Shown in pieces: positions 44,201 to 55,079 of a DNA stretch of 64,000 bases. The position numbers and the translations under genes were made by a program. The stretch spans positions 33,451,191-33,515,190 of the forward strand of contig NC_035161.2 of assembly GCF_001659605.2 (NCBI RefSeq), read 5' to 3'. Source of the stretch: Manihot esculenta (Eukaryota > Streptophyta > Magnoliopsida > Malpighiales > Euphorbiaceae). Below the pieces are notes generated by a model, which was given only the letters and a program-made list of their open reading frames with translations, searched no databases and was not told the DNA's origin. Each line of letters starts with the position of its first letter. Within the stretch, counting starts at the first letter, position 1.

Positions 44201-44248
44201 AATGTGGGACTCAATGTTAACAACATCAGGGAGTTCTGAAATCGCCAT
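41248..44248 (-). CDS. Spliced antisense gene inside the Tat element (947 aa)
   Basis: The minus strand supports three exons, 44248-43555, 43467-42575 and 42504-41248. They join through 87-bp and 70-bp GT..AG introns with matching phases (1, then 0) and an unbroken 947-codon frame. Exon 1 starts MAISELPDVVNIESH and holds the plant-specific 'putative gypsy type transposon' domain (for example PLPFTPFFIEVFDYF, NSILFMSCFESICLGWGFAP, FYYFSPRRGLSLLTG). Exon 2 starts near SEVKMDEVKFPKNF and is Ser/Pro/Lys-rich. Exon 3 is a long coiled coil (ARGNLAAAREQIQTLQAELN, QYDALKADFDGLQAHMKEER) with an acidic C-terminus ending PPTSPER. Antisense ORFs after pol are known in Tat/Grande-like elements. The function is unknown; structural or regulatory roles are guesses. 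Confidence 0.8.
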
Positions 44249-45229
44249 AGAAGAACAAGGAAGCGTACCTGAGAATGAAATAAGGTAAAAACGCAGAAGG
44301 AATGGCAGGAAGACAGAAAGCAGAAAGGAGTTGTTTTCCTCAAAAGGCAGAAGGAATTCGAAATGACAGCCAAATAATGAAACAGCACTTTAATCTGTAC
44401 AGTTTTGTCTTGGAGCGGCGCGATCATTAATTACCCTCGAAGTTTACCCTCCCGACGGTTGGCTAACCGGTGGGAAGGTAAAGGGGGCAAAAAGAGGGGC
44501 AAAAGGATGACCGCTGGGCTTCTCTGCACACAACAGGGGCCAAGTCCATCATAATGGCCCAGGGTTCAAGGGCCCACGCGCCGCATAAGAAGCCCAACTC
44601 GTCAGTCAAAGTAACTTAGCCCACAAAGATTTACCTCTTTATCAATAAAGGGGATAAAGGGGCAAGTTGTGAAGAGACTCAACAGTACGAGCGAACAGGA
44701 GCACAGTCCAGGTCAGACTTGCTTATTATTTAGAAAATTATAAGTTCTGACGCGATTGTTATTAAAATAAATACTGAGAGACCGGGGCGCTGAGGACACC
44801 TCGGAGTCATACAGAGCTAAAGGCTCAGAGTTCAACTTAAAAACAGAACTCACAGCTCGGTATTCTAGCTCGGGAGAAGAAAATCGAAAGCAGAAGCTCA
44901 CGACTAAGTATTTTGGCTCGGAAAAATAGGGCTCGCAGATCGGTCAGTCCAGTTCGGAAAGCGCAACTTGAGACCTCGATCAACCAAAGAAGCACAAAGC
45001 TCAAGATAAGTCCGAGCTCGTAGGTCGGACAGCATATCTCGGGGGAGCAAGCCGACCTCCCAATGAGTTGGGACAATCCGGAACTCGGTTTGTCGACTAA
45101 AAGCGGAAGTTCCCGAGTATTATTATTTTAGTTCGGAAGAAACAAAGTTCAGCTAGTTAGAACTACAAAGAAGACAATACAAGTACTTCATCCACAACAA
45201 AGAAAGAGACAAGCTCAAGTATGAACGAA

Positions 45230-45995
45230 AAATAGGAATTTCATTAAAAGAAAAGTACATTACAGAATGGAAGACTATCCTTTAAGGATTTACATATCCG
45301 AACCTACATTACAGAATGGAAGACTATTCTTAATGGATTTACATATCCGGGTACTTCGTCGACTACATCCGACCTCAGTATTCAAGTCTTCGGTCCGGAG
45401 GATACTCCAGCTCGATATGTGAATTCGGCAGAAAGGCCAAGATCTGTCTCGCCGCTGTAAGGAAGCTCCTGACGTTGATTCAGAGAAAGCGTTTCCCCCA
45501 TAGGTCGGCATTCGGTTACCCAAATGCGATGCAGGAGGTGCGGTGGACCTTGGTTCCGCATAATATTGATACTTCACACCAAGGCCACGCAGGATACAGG
45601 TATTGAACAACATTCACTGTTCCATCATAGATAGACATTCTGAAGGGCAATGGAACAAGTGAATGTTGCAAACCTACACCCGAATGTGAGGCTCGATACA
45701 ACCACGCACATTCAGGGAAATCAGCGAAATATTCTGAAGAGCAATGGAACAAGTTAGAACCCTCAGCATCTTGAAACACATATGGAGCCAGCACCTCTCA
45801 GGAGCCCGAACAACACGCAAAGGAGGAGGCCGGCCAGACGACCTGGGTGAAACCGTTTCAGCAACTTGCCGAACAGCCTCACCCAGCGACTGTCCTAGCA
45901 GCAGAACCTCCAAAGCCTCGTTCAGACCCCCTGAAGGTAACCTTAAATCTTTAAAATTTTTGAACTGACCCATTTTTATCTCAGGCACTGCAAAA
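45230..45995 (-). pseudogene. Decayed second copy of the antisense module
   Basis: At 45987 the minus strand shows TTTTTGCAG then GAGATAAAAATGGGTCAGTT, parallel to TTTTCGCAG and GAAGTAAAAATGGACGAGGT at the exon 2 acceptor of the 947-aa gene. The peptide (PEIKMGQFKNFKDLRL, LGQSLGEAVRQVAETV) parallels EVKMDEVKFPKNFVL and AGRSVSEAAAEVVQAT. At 45240-45345 the flank (GACTATCCTTTAAGGATTTACATA, duplicated in tandem with a 49-bp period) resembles the 3' end of the antisense gene at 41270-41295. Most of the coding region between is missing or scrambled. Confidence 0.6.
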
Positions 45996-46536
45996 AGTTC
46001 AAAAACAGATACGAGTCAGAACGAATCCTTATCAGAGAAAAACAAAATAACACAAAAACTCAGGATTACCTCCGGCCACTTAAAGAAGGCGTCAGATGGA
46101 TCCTCCACAGATGAAACAGGACGATCTCGCCGAAAGAAGGGAGCAGACAGAAAATTGCAACGAGGGCAACCCTTGTACCAACAGAGAGTTTGAAAACGAA
46201 GAAAAACTGGCGTTGATATATACTTGAAGTCTGAGGCCTAAGCACAAAATAGAGTTATACTAGACTCTAAGCTAGCCAAGCCAGACGTTCCTCGGAAAGG
46301 AAAGAAAAGACAAGCCCAGATAATGATGACAGAAAAGCAGAAACAGCGGAGAACAGAAAGAATAGAGAAAAGCCAGAGATGGAAAAGGCAGATGGGACTC
46401 AAAGACTGCGCAACGCCAGAAAGATGAAAGAACTTTATGGAGGCATCTGAACACGAACAGACGCGGTATTAATGGTTTTTGATATTCACCCCCTCGACAG
46501 TCGGAGCAATAACTGCCGAGAAGGTGAAGGGGCAAT

Positions 46537-47054
46537 TGATAACCGCTGGATTTCTTAACTCCGGACCAGGGCCTCGACTATAGCCAAAAGCCCATCAAGC
46601 AGAGGCCCACACACGCGAGACAAGCCTGACCCGTATGCCTTCAAAGGCCGGGCTCACCCATCTCCTCCATTCAGGCCGGCCCGACCCGCGCCAAGCAAGC
46701 CCTCTCCTCTTGGGCTCAGCATCTGGCCCGACTCTCAGCCCAGCCCAGTGTCCAGACCCAACTCAGACAGCCTGGCAGATCCGCACGGATGTACGCATGG
46801 AGAGAATCAGAGGCCGTTACGCATGGAGCAGGCGGCTGATACCCTCGTACACCCAAATCTGCATGCCAGAGCCGCGTGTCCCAATCACGGAGAGGCCTTT
46901 ACACTTCACCATGAGCAAAGCAAAAAGGATAAAAGGGGAGCACCCTCCCCAGACAAACTAAGTTTTTGAGGGAAGTCTAAGAAAGCTGTATTAACCATCA
47001 TTCTGTAATACAAAACCCTTGTAAAACCCTACTCTATTGGATCTCAGATCATCA
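46537..47054 (+). repeat. 3' LTR of the Tat element
   Basis: This 518-bp LTR is preceded by the purine tract GAGAAGGTGAAGGGGCAAT. One visible substitution separates it from the 5' LTR. It is followed by the target duplication GTTTC. Confidence 0.96.
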
Positions 47055-47059
47055 GTTTC

Positions 47060-49735
47060 TATTTGCTAATTAACAAAATTAAAAACGCAAACCTTTTGAG
47101 AAAGTATATATAGCAATTCTCAATGAATAACTTGCTTTAGATATATATATATATCCACTCAAAAATTACATGATGATCAATCATTATCTCACAGAATGAC
47201 AAATTTCTAATATTTTACATATATTTTTGGGTTTAATTCCATCAATCTAGAAAAGGGTAATTGGTCCAAATAGAAAAGTAAATCTATTTTAATTTCATAT
47301 CAGTGGGAATGTTAGAATTAGTGGGTACAAGAGAGTGCAATCATAGTCTGTGTCCCCTTTGAAAGAGGCTTGTGATTCACACCTCAGTATAAAGAGGAGT
47401 GCAGATGAAGAGTTGTAGTCTTGCTAATTACACACTATATACAAACATTCTAGGTAATTAATTTCTATTCACCAACTACCAATATCAATCATAAATTAAA
47501 GGAATTTTTTTTTTTTTTTTGTAAACTGACGTAAAATTAATCGTAAAGTGTATATTCAAAACGATGAAATAATAGTAGAGATATTGAAGAGAGAGAGAGA
47601 GGGAAGGGGTTGGAGAAGGGTCTGTGTCAAAAAGGGTTGAGATATCCAAATAGGTCCCAAAGGATCTCCTTTACCTGGTTACGCTAACACTTTCAAATTA
47701 TCTGTCTCCACATTTTTTTGATTCATGGCTTTTGTTAAATATTTTATGAAATGAATCATACAGAAGAGAGAGAGAGAGCAGCTTGATGTTTAGCTCTCAC
47801 CGCCCCAGCTTTGAGAGGTGGTGGTGCTGCTGGTGGTGGGGACCACTGGGGAAGAGGTGGAGGTAATGACTACCATGATGCGGTCCGCCGCATGATTGGT
47901 GGCCAAAGCCGACCATCACCACCGTCCTACTTGTACACGCGTAGGTACCCAGCTTCTTCATATTCATCGGCTACTTTTCTCTTCTCCTATTCGCTATGGC
48001 TGTTGGCTCAATTTCCACAATTGCCCATCCGACGTGCACCTTCTCTTTTCCACGTTCAGCTTTGCTGCGATAGGTTGCTCTGGTATTTACTCCTATTAGA
48101 TGGATTATTAGCATTATAATTTTACATTTTAATATAAAAGTTATTAATATTTATATAAATTACTAATTAAAAATATAAAATTAATTGTTAGAGTAGTAAT
48201 ATTATTCAGATAATTTAAAATAAATTTTAATTAGATTTAAAACAGTTTTGAACATTAAAAATATAATTAAATTCAAATTTAAATTTTATTTACTTTTGTT
48301 CTCATTTTAAATTTATTAAATAAAATTTTAAATTTTGAAAATATTTTATCAAATTATTTACTCCAAAATCCGGTAAAACGCTTGAGCGTACGTAGGTAGT
48401 CCTTGTCCTCTTTCTCGCTATCTCTCATTTATATACAGTTAACTCAAGCTCTCATCAAATCATCATTCTTCATCTGATTCTCCTCCAAAGCTAACGACTA
48501 CCTTTCTCAGCCCGTTGTTGATGGTCTCCTCATATACCGATGCCAGTCTTCCTCTCCTCAACGCCTCACTTGCAGCCCCTTCGTGTTCTTCTTCTTTGTT
48601 AGACCTGTTTCGCTTCCTTCACCTTTGGAATGAGACTTGTTGAAATAAAGGAGGTTGGATTTTGTGCTTGATGGTTGAGTCTATGATGTCGATGTGAATA
48701 TTGGTGAGATGAGAATGAGTGAAGGAGATGAGTTTGTTCTGCTGAGGGAGGAGATACTAGAGGAGAGAATAAGTGAATATTTTATTAACTGTGAAATATA
48801 TATATATATATATATATAAAATTTGAACCAACATTAAGATAAGTTTTATAAAGAAACGAATAGGAAGTGTAAGTCCGAAAATGACCATATTCTTTGACAC
48901 CATGAAAGCTGGAATAATGTTTTATATAAAGCTGATGACGTGACCAGAAAGAATAACCATCAAAAAGTAAGATTCCATGACAAGTGTATATAAATTTAAT
49001 TTATCAATTAGGATATTTAGGTATAGCCGACCACCAACTAATTAATTCTTTTTGTTATATCTATATATAATAAAAATAGATGAAAGTACAACTAAGTCGG
49101 TAGATTCTCCACTCCCTCACCTCTTTTTTACAATATGTGACTTGTTTTTAATTAATTAATCCCAAATATATATAATAGATAATTAATTCATTAATGTGGA
49201 TTCCATAGACCAATTGCTTGTCATTTCTTTTATTTTTAATAAATTTATCTTTTTCATTTCATTAAATCGTTTTTTTTTTAAATTACGTAAATTAAAATTC
49301 ACATCTAACTAACTTATATCGTTATACGATCGATATTTGATTTGAGATTTTACTTATTGTATAATGAAATTTAAATCAATTAAAAAAGATTATCGTATTT
49401 GATTTTATAAAAAATTTAACAAAGTTAAGGTTTATTTTCTCTTAGTGAATTAAATAAAATAATTTAATGAGTTTATTTTAAATGAATTATTCATATTCTT
49501 GAACTTAATATTAATTCCTAAGTTTGTAAAAGTTTTTTTGTAAGGAAAAAAATTTAAATTATGAGTGTAATATATTAAAAAAATTTCTAATGGGTTATTA
49601 CTAATTCTTTTTAAAGGGCTGTGGAGAATTTTGTTCCAGAGTCAATATACTATAATTATATAAAAAATATTTTTTTTTGGCTCAAGATTTTGTTAACTAA
49701 TAAAAGTGAATTCACTTTTAATTTGTAAAAATAAA
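47060..49735. other. Intergenic, no gene accepted
   Basis: The DNA is AT-rich with T17 near 47505, GAGAGA runs at 47588 and 47767 and an (AT)n run near 48795. A CT/GC-richer patch at 47800-48120 has a weak Gly-rich open frame without a proper ATG and is not accepted as a gene. Confidence 0.5.
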
Positions 49736-50130
49736 TTGAAAATGATCTGTCACTCTGCAAAAGAGAGGAAGTAAGCTGGTTGATATCAATAAAAAAGCAC
49801 TCCAACATTTCATCAATAAATTATTGAAAAGGACGAGCGTAAGTAGATTGCTTGACCTTTAATTTATAGAAATATTTGATGTGGCTAAAAAAAGTTGAAA
49901 ATGATCTCTCTGTAAAAGATTGAATGGCGTTAATAAGGAGGCACTCTGATACTTGATTAGTAAATTATAAAAAAGGGTTAATTTGCAAAAATATTTAATA
50001 TGGTAGAAAAGAAATCGAGAATAATTTATCACTCTACAAAAGAGAGAAAGTGAATTGGTTGGCTCCAATGAGCAGACACTCCGATACTTAATAAGTAGAT
50101 TATCAAAAAGGGTAAATCTAAACAAATTGC
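49736..50130. repeat. Three diverged tandem repeats of ~140 bp
   Basis: The series GAAAATGATCT..CACTCTGCAAAAGAGA, GCACTCC.A..TT.ATCAATAAATTAT and AAAAGG recurs at about 49738, 49895 and 50020 with many substitutions and indels. The origin is unknown. Confidence 0.55.
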
Positions 50131-51517
50131 TTGAAATTAAAAAGTGTGTGTAAAAATGTATATCTTGAACTCTATTTATATTTAGCTTTCATACTGTAAA
50201 AAAATAGAGTTAGTTAATAAATTTTCTAAAAATTCAATTAGTATCGGTGAGTGGATAAAAAATTCCATGAATATAGACGTAATGGAGATATGTTGTATAA
50301 TATCCTAAGAATAATTTAGATGTTATGAGAGGCTTGACTAGACATAGAAGAGCGAGTTTTCTATCATTTCAAATGTTGACCACTATGATTATCGAGTCTT
50401 TTTTTATATGGGTGATACTTATATAATTTAAATGTCATGTATTATTAGAATTTTATCACATGATTCGTCGTATAATGATAAGATATGGTATATTTTGGAT
50501 TCATTTAGTGTAATATCAATACTTAAATTTATAAAAAAATAATTTAAATAAAAATATATATATATATACATTAAATAACATAAAAATAAAATAAATTGAC
50601 CTCTCTTTTTATTTTTTTGGTAGATAAAGAGCTCGAAGCTTGAACAAATAACTGAAAGAAGCATGACCAGCTACATCACAATAGCACACGAGTATATACG
50701 GCTAGAACCTTAGACATCATGCAGCAACGAAAACTTAATATCAAAGCATAGTTGGTTAAATTGTATATAAATCCATCAATGAAGAAGCAAAATTTGTCAT
50801 CTAATCAACTGAAAAATTAATTATTTCCCAAAAGAAAATTATTTTTTGTATATGTTTTGGCCTTCAGGTTCCGTCCATGCATTCCTTCAAGCATACCCAA
50901 AGATCCGCAGCAAACACTAATCCCCTTCATTTTAATTAATGCATTCATGACTGCATAAAGCGAATAGCACTAAAACAGTGAGTAATATTCTTAAATAGTT
51001 AAAGCTTCGATTATCCGAAGAAATTCAGTTTGATTAAACGAAGTCTGTCCTTTCCAACATATTTTTGTCTTGTTTCGTTGTTTATCTTCTACGTAAAGTA
51101 CAAAACCCATCTTCCGCCACGTGGAATCCACTGTTCTCCTCTACGTATGTTTTCCCTGATTTCCTATTATCGCCGAGGCTCCGTCTCCCAAACACTAACT
51201 CTGCAATTACCAAAACACCCCTGGATGCGCCTCCGGAGAAACTCAGTGGCGACCTTAACGTGTGTCGTCAGTGGCACTGGTCGGTTTCTGTGAGAGTAGA
51301 AGGGTGTTTACGGTAATTCAAAGCAAAGCCGATTAATGAGCCATGTAAGCCGGGGGAGAATAGCTCGGTTAGACGGGCAGTCGTGGGAATTAGGCGGCAG
51401 ATTGTCCGTTGCGCCAGCGTGGCAGGAGTGTCCCAGAAAATTGAAAATGAAAGGTGAAGTGGAGTTTTATGGCCTTGTTAGTGTATCGCGAGATCATATC
51501 GCCATATATGATTAGAA

Positions 51518-51572
<55 letters not shown>

Positions 51573-52960
51573 ATAAAAAGCAAAAGGCCGTAGACGTAAA
51601 GCAGGATGGAGCTCCGTCATCTTTACCTTTTCTCTATGAGCCAATAAAACTGCAAGTTTCCTAGTTCTGTATTGCTTTACTATTGGACATTTTCACATAT
51701 ATATTTCATGATATTTTTTAAAGAAAAATCATGGATCCATTATTTTATTTTTTATTTATTTTATTACAGTTCAATCCATCAAGATAAATATCTTATCTTA
51801 AAGATATTTACTCATTTTTCAAAATTTTTATAAAAATTACTAATAAAAAATAATATATTTACAGTGTAAAAATTAATATCAGGTGAAGTCAAAATTGATT
51901 CCTAAAAGGAAAATATAAAATTGAAATGCTGACCTGAAGTAGTACAAAAAGTATATCAGGTTTACCAAATATCTCTAGCTTTTAGGAAACACCGAAGACA
52001 ACTTCTTATGTAGCCCATTTAATTAAATCATTTATTTTTTTCCTTATTTAACTTTAATTTAAAAAATAAAAATATTAATAAATTTGTACATAGAAATACT
52101 AATTCAAAGTAAAAAAATAATTTTCTTTTTAAAAAAGAAAAGAAAGTATTTTTTATTAATTAATTTTTATGAATGTTTTAAATACTAAAAATTATAAATA
52201 AAATATTTTTAAGAATATATGTATATATCCCTATCATTTGCCTTTTGATTTGAAAAAAAAAAAAATTGAAGTCATCACATCTTCCATTTGTAAGATTTAA
52301 AAAAATCTAATGATATAAAAAATTTTAAAAATAAAAGAATTACTAATAAAAATTGGCATACATAATAATTATCTATATTATTTTTTAAAATAGTTAAATA
52401 TTCTTATATTAATAAGAAAATTCTAAATTTTTTTTGGAAATATTGCTAAAAGATTGAAAAACTTTAAAAATTACAGTTCTACCATAAGCTAAAAGTTATA
52501 AAATTAAAATTTTTTTAGAAATCTTTAATGAATTCAATTTATCATAAATTTAAAATATATGAAAATAGATTTATTTTTTTAATAGAAAATTTATTTATTA
52601 ATATTTTAGATTAATGATGTATTGGATATTGACAATTTGTTTCATAAACTTAAATTAATTGCAAACACGGCACGATGCGGATGTATCATTTCCTTTAACT
52701 CACTAATCAAAATTAGCCCTATAATATAATTATAAAATTTTTTAAAAGTTCAGAATTAATTTGGCAATATTTCTAGTTCATTTAAGAATTATAAAAATTA
52801 AAAAGGAAATATTATTTTCTGATTATATTTAACATATAACAAATTTAATTTAAATTAATTTAATTATATATATATTTGTTTTATTTATTTTACGAATAAC
52901 TCGCTAGATAAGTTGCAATGCAAAGATACATCATACGATATAATAAGAAAGAAGAGAAAA
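50131..52960. other. Intergenic, no recognisable gene
   Basis: AT-rich DNA. A GC-richer patch at 51040-51480 includes a CACGTGG G-box core at about 51118 but no convincing ORF. A poly-A run of 42 bp spans 51526-51567. Confidence 0.5.
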
Positions 52961-53064
52961 TAAAAAGAAAAAGGGAATGACGTAAGAAGCAAGGGGGAGG
53001 GGGCTGGGGACAGCCATCAACCCATGCGCAATTGAGCGGTCCTCCCTTCCTTCCCCTTCTCTTT

Positions 53065-53218
53065 TATATAATCTCTTCCCTCTGCTCTCCTTATGGAATT
53101 TTTCTTCTCTCCTTTTCTTTCTTATTAATTTCATCTCCTCCTTTCTTTCATTTCTCTTCTCCTTCTCCGTTAGTTTCTTATCCATCACCAACCCACATAC
53201 AGCTCCATCTCTCTTGAG
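53065..53218 (+). promoter_or_regulatory. Candidate TATA box and 5' UTR exon for the VND-like gene
   Basis: TATATAA at 53065-53071 is followed by a CT-rich stretch typical of plant leaders. It ends CTCTTGAG before GTAAGC at 53219, a strong donor. If used, this would be a non-coding first exon with a leader intron of up to about 1.8 kb before ATG 55080 or 55143. No cDNA evidence is available here, so this is inference. Confidence 0.35.
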
Positions 53219-55079
53219 GTAAGCTTTGTACTTGCATGGAAAATTCCTTCTCATTGCAGAGAAAGAAATTTTATTTTATTTATTTTTCAAATGATGTGCA
53301 CGTTTGCTTTCTCCTCCTCCAGCTTCCAAATGGGAATTTGCTGCAAAATTCTCTCTTACTCATCTTGAATAGCAAATGGGTTTTTGTCATTTGCATACTT
53401 TGTGGTCAATAGTATCTTTCTGATCACCTCTCCTTATCTTTGCTATTGATCTACACTATCAAGAGCGAGGTAGCACTACCACATCCCTTACATTTCCAAG
53501 CAGAGAAAAGAAGTCAAAACATAAACACACCCGATCGAAGAATACAAGAAGACTAAATATTTGGTAAAAGATTGTTAGAAAGTTGATTTCTTTGCCATGA
53601 TGAATCTAGGTAAAATCTCAAGCTCATTATCCTTTCTCACTGAGTGCACGTTCATACAGCAGTCTGTTCATCTCTCTCTCTCTCTGTCATAGAGAAAAGT
53701 ACCTAGTCACTTAGTAGCGTAGCTAACACCTTGACAAGAAAACCTCACCCAAATTAATTAAGCTTGACCCTGCTGTCTCTGTGAAACACTAACTCCTTGA
53801 CAAACAAACCTTACCAATCTTGGATGAGCATTACAGGTCACATGGGACTAATTATATTTATCTTGGTTTAAATTACTGTCAGGACAAAGAGGCCTTACCA
53901 TAAGTATTATTCTCTTTCTGGGTCTGCATTTTCTTTTTTTCTCTCCTAGTGAGTCTATCAAAGAAAGAAGAAAAAAGGGAGAGAGGGGCAGTTTCTGCCA
54001 TGGAAATTCTCGACAAAGAGACAAGATGGACAGAGCCCATTTCAGCAATGAGACACAGACTCTGCAAGAACCTTAAGAGTGCTTTTCTTTTCCCTTTTTA
54101 GTATCTATCCCCATTCTCTTTTCAGGCTTCATCCAATATAAACTTAGTGTCCCCCTTTTTCCCTTTTTCTCTCTTCTTCATTTTTTTCTCTTTCGAGAAA
54201 CGCATGCTAATTTTGTGATAACGTCATCTTCTAAACTCTCTCTTTAGTCTTTACAACCTCAAATAAAAAAAAAAAACACTAATTTCCAATTCTCTTACAA
54301 GCTTATGTTTCTTTTTCTTCTCTCCTTGGTTTTCTAGCATTCTCATATATAATTACCTAATTAGTATAAATATATTGCTAGTTTCCAGAAGGGTGGGTTT
54401 TTTCCCTTAAAAAAAAAAGGATCTTTTTCTTTAGCCACCATTATTATTTTATTTTTTCTAAAAGGAAATTATCTGGGTATTTTAGCGATGTACATATTGT
54501 TTATTTTTTTTATTACTATTGTTTGTACCATCATAATTGAAACCCCGTTCTTGATGCATCATTTCTAGCATTCACCAACACAAGACAACATCATTAGCAC
54601 AAACCTCGAGTTGTCCGTTTCTTGAGACCTGCACAACCAACATAGGGCTAAGTTCCTCCAACTTCCTCTTGGTTTTTATCAAACAAATATTTATACAAAC
54701 TCTCATGATCACTTATTTTTCACCTCCACCTCCTCCCCCTCCTCCATCTTTTTCTTTAATTTATCCCTATAAAAATTAATCATTGTAAGTGAAACACTGT
54801 TCTCTTCTTGTTTTCCCACCACACGCTAATTTCTTTGCATAGATAATTACCATATGGTGTGACTGTTGCTCACCACCAAATGAGTTGATGATTATTCTTG
54901 ATAACACTTGTCACCTTTCTCTTTGGATGGTACTTGATTATTTCTTTTGATATTTTTCTTTTCTTTTTGCCTTCCTTCTTTCATAATTGATGGGTTCTAG
55001 CCAGCTTCCCTATTCTCATGTATTTCTTTTCATAATATTTAGAAGTTCGTTCAATTTTATTATGATTTAAAGATGATAT
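53219..55079. other. VND-like gene upstream region or leader intron
   Basis: The DNA is T/C-rich with no coding signal. It includes repeated CTCTCT (53670-53690), short A-runs and CACCTCCACCTCCTCCCCCTC near 54720. It may be the leader intron or the promoter, depending on the true transcription start. Confidence 0.4.

Larger units (their letters stand above)
34035..47054 (+). mobile_element. Intact Ty3/gypsy retrotransposon, Tat lineage, 13.0 kb
   Basis: It is bounded by 518-bp LTRs and the 5-bp duplication GTTTC (34030-34034 and 47055-47059). It carries a primer-binding site just after the 5' LTR (TGGCGCCGTCTGTGGGA, 34555-34571, whose TGGCGCC start fits a tRNA ending GGCGCCA, probably tRNA-Asp). 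A purine-rich tract precedes the 3' LTR. Gag-pol is one open frame with a second, archaeal-type RNase H after the normal one, which defines the Tat/Ogre/Retand clade. About 6.3 kb between pol and the 3' LTR holds a minisatellite and antisense genes, also typical of this clade. The coding capacity looks complete. Confidence 0.96.

Noticed and set aside
47811..48119. Gly-rich open frame (AAGGGDHWGRGGGNDYHDA...) in a GC-richer patch
   Set aside because: No ATG, an overlapping frame on the same DNA, no recognisable domain or splice structure; could be a gene relic but is not supportable.
51030..51316. Two overlapping 83-87 codon frames near a G-box
   Set aside because: Different frames on the same DNA with no conserved motif; treated as non-coding.
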